Positions 6,386 to 7,398 of a stretch of DNA of 7,398 bases are shown here, piece after piece (within the stretch, counting starts at the first letter, position 1; each line of letters starts with the position of its first letter). The stretch lies in assembly GCA_013695505.1 (NCBI GenBank), contig JACDAH010000242.1, positions 1 through 7,398 of the forward strand. Reading direction: 5' to 3'. The position numbers were made by a program, and so were the translations under genes. This DNA comes from Chloroflexota bacterium. Lineage in GTDB: Bacteria > Chloroflexota > Limnocylindria > Limnocylindrales > CSP1-4. A model generated the notes under the pieces. It was not told the origin of the DNA. It saw nothing but the letters and a program-made list of their open reading frames with translations, and ran no database searches.

Positions 6386-6771
6386 TGCGACATCGCGTCG
6401 TACTCGTCGACGAGCGGGGTCTTCTTGTTGCGGTAGATCGCCAGGATGATCGACAGGCCGACGGTCGCCTCACCGGCGGCGACGGCCATCACGAGCAGGG
6501 CGATGACCGAGCCGTTCGCCGCGAGCGTCGGGATGAACGAGGCGAAGGCCACGATCGAGAGGTTGACGGCGTTGAGCATCAGCTCGATCGCCATCAGCAT
6601 GCTGATCGCGTTGCGCCGGGCAAGGAACCCGAACATCCCGATCGTGAACAGAATTCCGGCCAGGATCAGGTAGGCGTTCAGCGAGCGCGAGCCGCCCGAG
6701 GCCAGCCCGATCAGGCCGAGACCCACGACGAACGCCCCCGTCAGCATCGACCCGACGATGACCCGGATCAT
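6382..6771 (-). CDS. nuoK: NADH-quinone oxidoreductase subunit K
   Basis: NuoK (ND4L) is a small membrane subunit that links the quinone-site end of complex I to the antiporter-like subunits. Two buried glutamates of the family are present: E63 in MLMAIELMLNAVNL and E101 in AVAAGEATVGLSI. ARRNAISML (51-59) and AIYRNKK near the C-terminus are also typical. The protein has 129 residues where about 100 is usual. The excess is mainly N-terminal: residues 5-23 (IVGSMLTGAFVVGLGLIGL) form an extra hydrophobic segment before the usual first helix (about 32-50), giving four segments rather than three. The start ATG at 6771 overlaps the nuoJ stop as ATGA, and GAAGGA lies 9 nt upstream, so this start is well supported. 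An upstream extension in the same frame is Arg-rich and lies inside nuoJ, so it is rejected. The stop overlaps the nuoL start by 4 nt. Confidence 0.95.
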   Translation of the reverse strand: MIRVIVGSMLTGAFVVGLGLIGLASGGSRSLNAYLILAGILFTIGMFGFLARRNAISMLMAIELMLNAVNLSIVAFASFIPTLAANGSVIALLVMAVAAGEATVGLSIILAIYRNKKTPLVDEYDAMSQ

Positions 6772-7313
6772 TCGGACTCGTCCTTCGCCGAGCGGTCGCG
6801 CTTGGCGAGGAACACGCCGCCGATCACCGCCGCGAGCAGCAGCACGCCGACGACCTCGAACGGCAGAACCCATGTCGAGAACAGGGCCCTGGCGACGTCA
6901 GTTGTGTCGGTGTGACCGCGGTTCGGCCCGCCGCCCCAGGTCGTGGACACGACGGCGAGCAGGGTCACGACCAGGAAGACGATCGCGGCGACAGCGGCCG
7001 GGACGGCCTGCGTCTGGAACGCCAGACGGGTCGAGGCGGACTTGGTCTGGGTGAGCATGATCGCGAACAGGACGAGGACGCTGATCGCCCCGATGTAGAC
7101 GAGGACCTGGGCGGCCGCGACCAGCGGCGCGCCGGCCATCACGTAGATCCCGGCCAGTGCGCCGAAGCAGACCATCATCGCCAGCCCGCAGCGGATGATG
7201 TCCTTCATCAGGACGACCGCCAGGCCAAAGGTGAGCATCGTGCCGGCCAGGAGGACGAACAGGGCGTCGTCCCAGGGAATGCCGGTGAACGGGATCGTCG
7301 GACCGATCTCCAC
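6768..7313 (-). CDS. nuoJ: NADH-quinone oxidoreductase subunit J
   Basis: NuoJ (ND6) is a membrane subunit of complex I beside the quinone cavity; its third helix carries conformational coupling in known structures. From the GTG at 7313 it has 181 residues and five hydrophobic helices, at about 17-36, 41-60, 64-87, 104-123 and 149-169. Family signatures are AAAQVLVYIGAISVLVLFAIML in pieces (helix 3, with Y73) and PFEVVGVLLLAAVIG (helix 5, with E153). The loop between helices 4 and 5 and the short charged C-terminus are unremarkable. The start is uncertain. GTG at 7313 has GAAGGG just upstream and lies after the stop of the probable nuoI. A GTG at 7370 would give 200 residues but would overlap nuoI by 38 nt, and it lacks a good ribosome site. 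An in-frame TGA at 7394-7392 excludes anything further upstream. The stop overlaps nuoK by 4 nt. Confidence 0.93.
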   Translation of the reverse strand: MEIGPTIPFTGIPWDDALFVLLAGTMLTFGLAVVLMKDIIRCGLAMMVCFGALAGIYVMAGAPLVAAAQVLVYIGAISVLVLFAIMLTQTKSASTRLAFQTQAVPAAVAAIVFLVVTLLAVVSTTWGGGPNRGHTDTTDVARALFSTWVLPFEVVGVLLLAAVIGGVFLAKRDRSAKDESE

Positions 7314-7317
7314 GGGG

Positions 7318-7323
7318 CCCTTC
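7318..7323 (-). promoter_or_regulatory. Probable ribosome binding site of nuoJ
   Basis: GAAGGG on the minus strand ends 4 nt before the GTG at 7313 and lies in the 19-nt gap after the upstream gene's TGA. The spacing is short but usable. It is the main reason for preferring 7313 over 7370 as the nuoJ start. Confidence 0.4.
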
Positions 7324-7332
7324 GCCGCTCGC

Positions 7333-7398
7333 TCAGCCGTGCCCGTGGCCGGCGTGATCGCCGCCAGCACCGCCTGGGCCGCCGCCCGCGGTCAGGGC
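7333..7398 (-). CDS. nuoI: C-terminal end of the upstream gene, probably NADH-quinone oxidoreductase subunit I (partial)
   Basis: On the minus strand the frame beginning at 7398 is open for 21 codons and ends at TGA (7335-7333). It reads ALTAGGGPGG then AGGDHAGHGHG, a Gly-rich tail with three His residues near the end. nuoI (the ferredoxin-like subunit with two 4Fe-4S clusters) normally precedes nuoJ, and NuoI proteins often end in variable low-complexity tails. The stop is 19 nt before the preferred nuoJ start, in line with the operon's tight packing. No cluster-binding cysteines lie in this short stretch, so identity rests on gene order. The NuoM C-terminus in this window carries a similar Gly/His tail, which makes chance less likely. 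Confidence 0.5.
   Translation of the reverse strand, partial: ALTAGGGPGGAGGDHAGHGHG

Noticed and set aside
5207..6436. Plus-strand open frame of 409 codons opposite nuoL, and similar ones at 3508-4284 and 2563-3501
   Set aside because: They have the same charged, repetitive composition as other antisense shadows; the minus-strand frames encode conserved complex I subunits.
1..7398. tRNA, rRNA, CRISPR array, insertion sequence ends, riboswitch
   Set aside because: No cloverleaf, spaced repeats, terminal inverted repeats with a transposase, or conserved RNA motif was seen; nearly all the window is protein-coding.

Overview
The window is high-GC DNA (strongly G/C at third codon positions) holding the distal end of a respiratory complex I (NADH:quinone oxidoreductase) operon on the minus strand. 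Read right to left, this is the last codons of a probable nuoI, then complete nuoJ, nuoK, nuoL, nuoM and nuoN. These genes encode most of the membrane arm, including the three antiporter-like proton-pumping subunits. The junctions are tight: 4-nt overlaps ATGA (nuoJ/nuoK), GTGA (nuoK/nuoL) and GTGA (nuoM/nuoN), a 25-nt gap between nuoL and nuoM, and about 19 nt between nuoI and nuoJ. This points to one transcript with translational coupling, started upstream of the window.

Beyond the operon, and convergent with nuoN, lies a plus-strand gene (317-994) for a membrane-anchored TlpA/ResA-type thioredoxin-fold protein with an unusual T-T-C-P-E-C active site. The 69-bp convergent gap (995-1063) carries an imperfect 20-bp tandem repeat and GC-rich stem-loops but no T-tract. 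Left of the thioredoxin gene, and divergent from it, the start of another minus-strand gene (1-247) runs off the window. It encodes a single membrane anchor followed by a Pro/Ser/Thr-rich linker, as in many exported or surface proteins; its function cannot be read from this fragment. The 69-bp divergent gap (248-316) has a TANNNT box exactly 8 nt before each start codon and no Shine-Dalgarno sequence on either side, which suggests two leaderless transcripts.

Organism: the high GC, the GTG start bias (five of seven visible starts), the leaderless-type promoters, and two anchored extracytoplasmic proteins with Pro/Ser/Ala or Pro/Ser/Thr linkers fit a high-GC Chloroflexota or actinobacterial lineage. 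This is inference; no rRNA or other phylogenetic marker was available to test it.

Functionally, NuoJ and NuoK belong to the part of the arm near the quinone site and carry the polar axis into NuoN, NuoM and NuoL. The key Glu and Lys residues of all three antiporter-like subunits are present, so the complex looks competent. The departures from textbook subunits are at the ends: an extra N-terminal membrane segment in NuoK, an N-terminal hydrophobic extension in NuoL, an extra C-terminal helix plus Gly/His tail in NuoM, and a Gly/His tail on the probable NuoI. I found no wholly new system, mobile element, CRISPR array or RNA gene.
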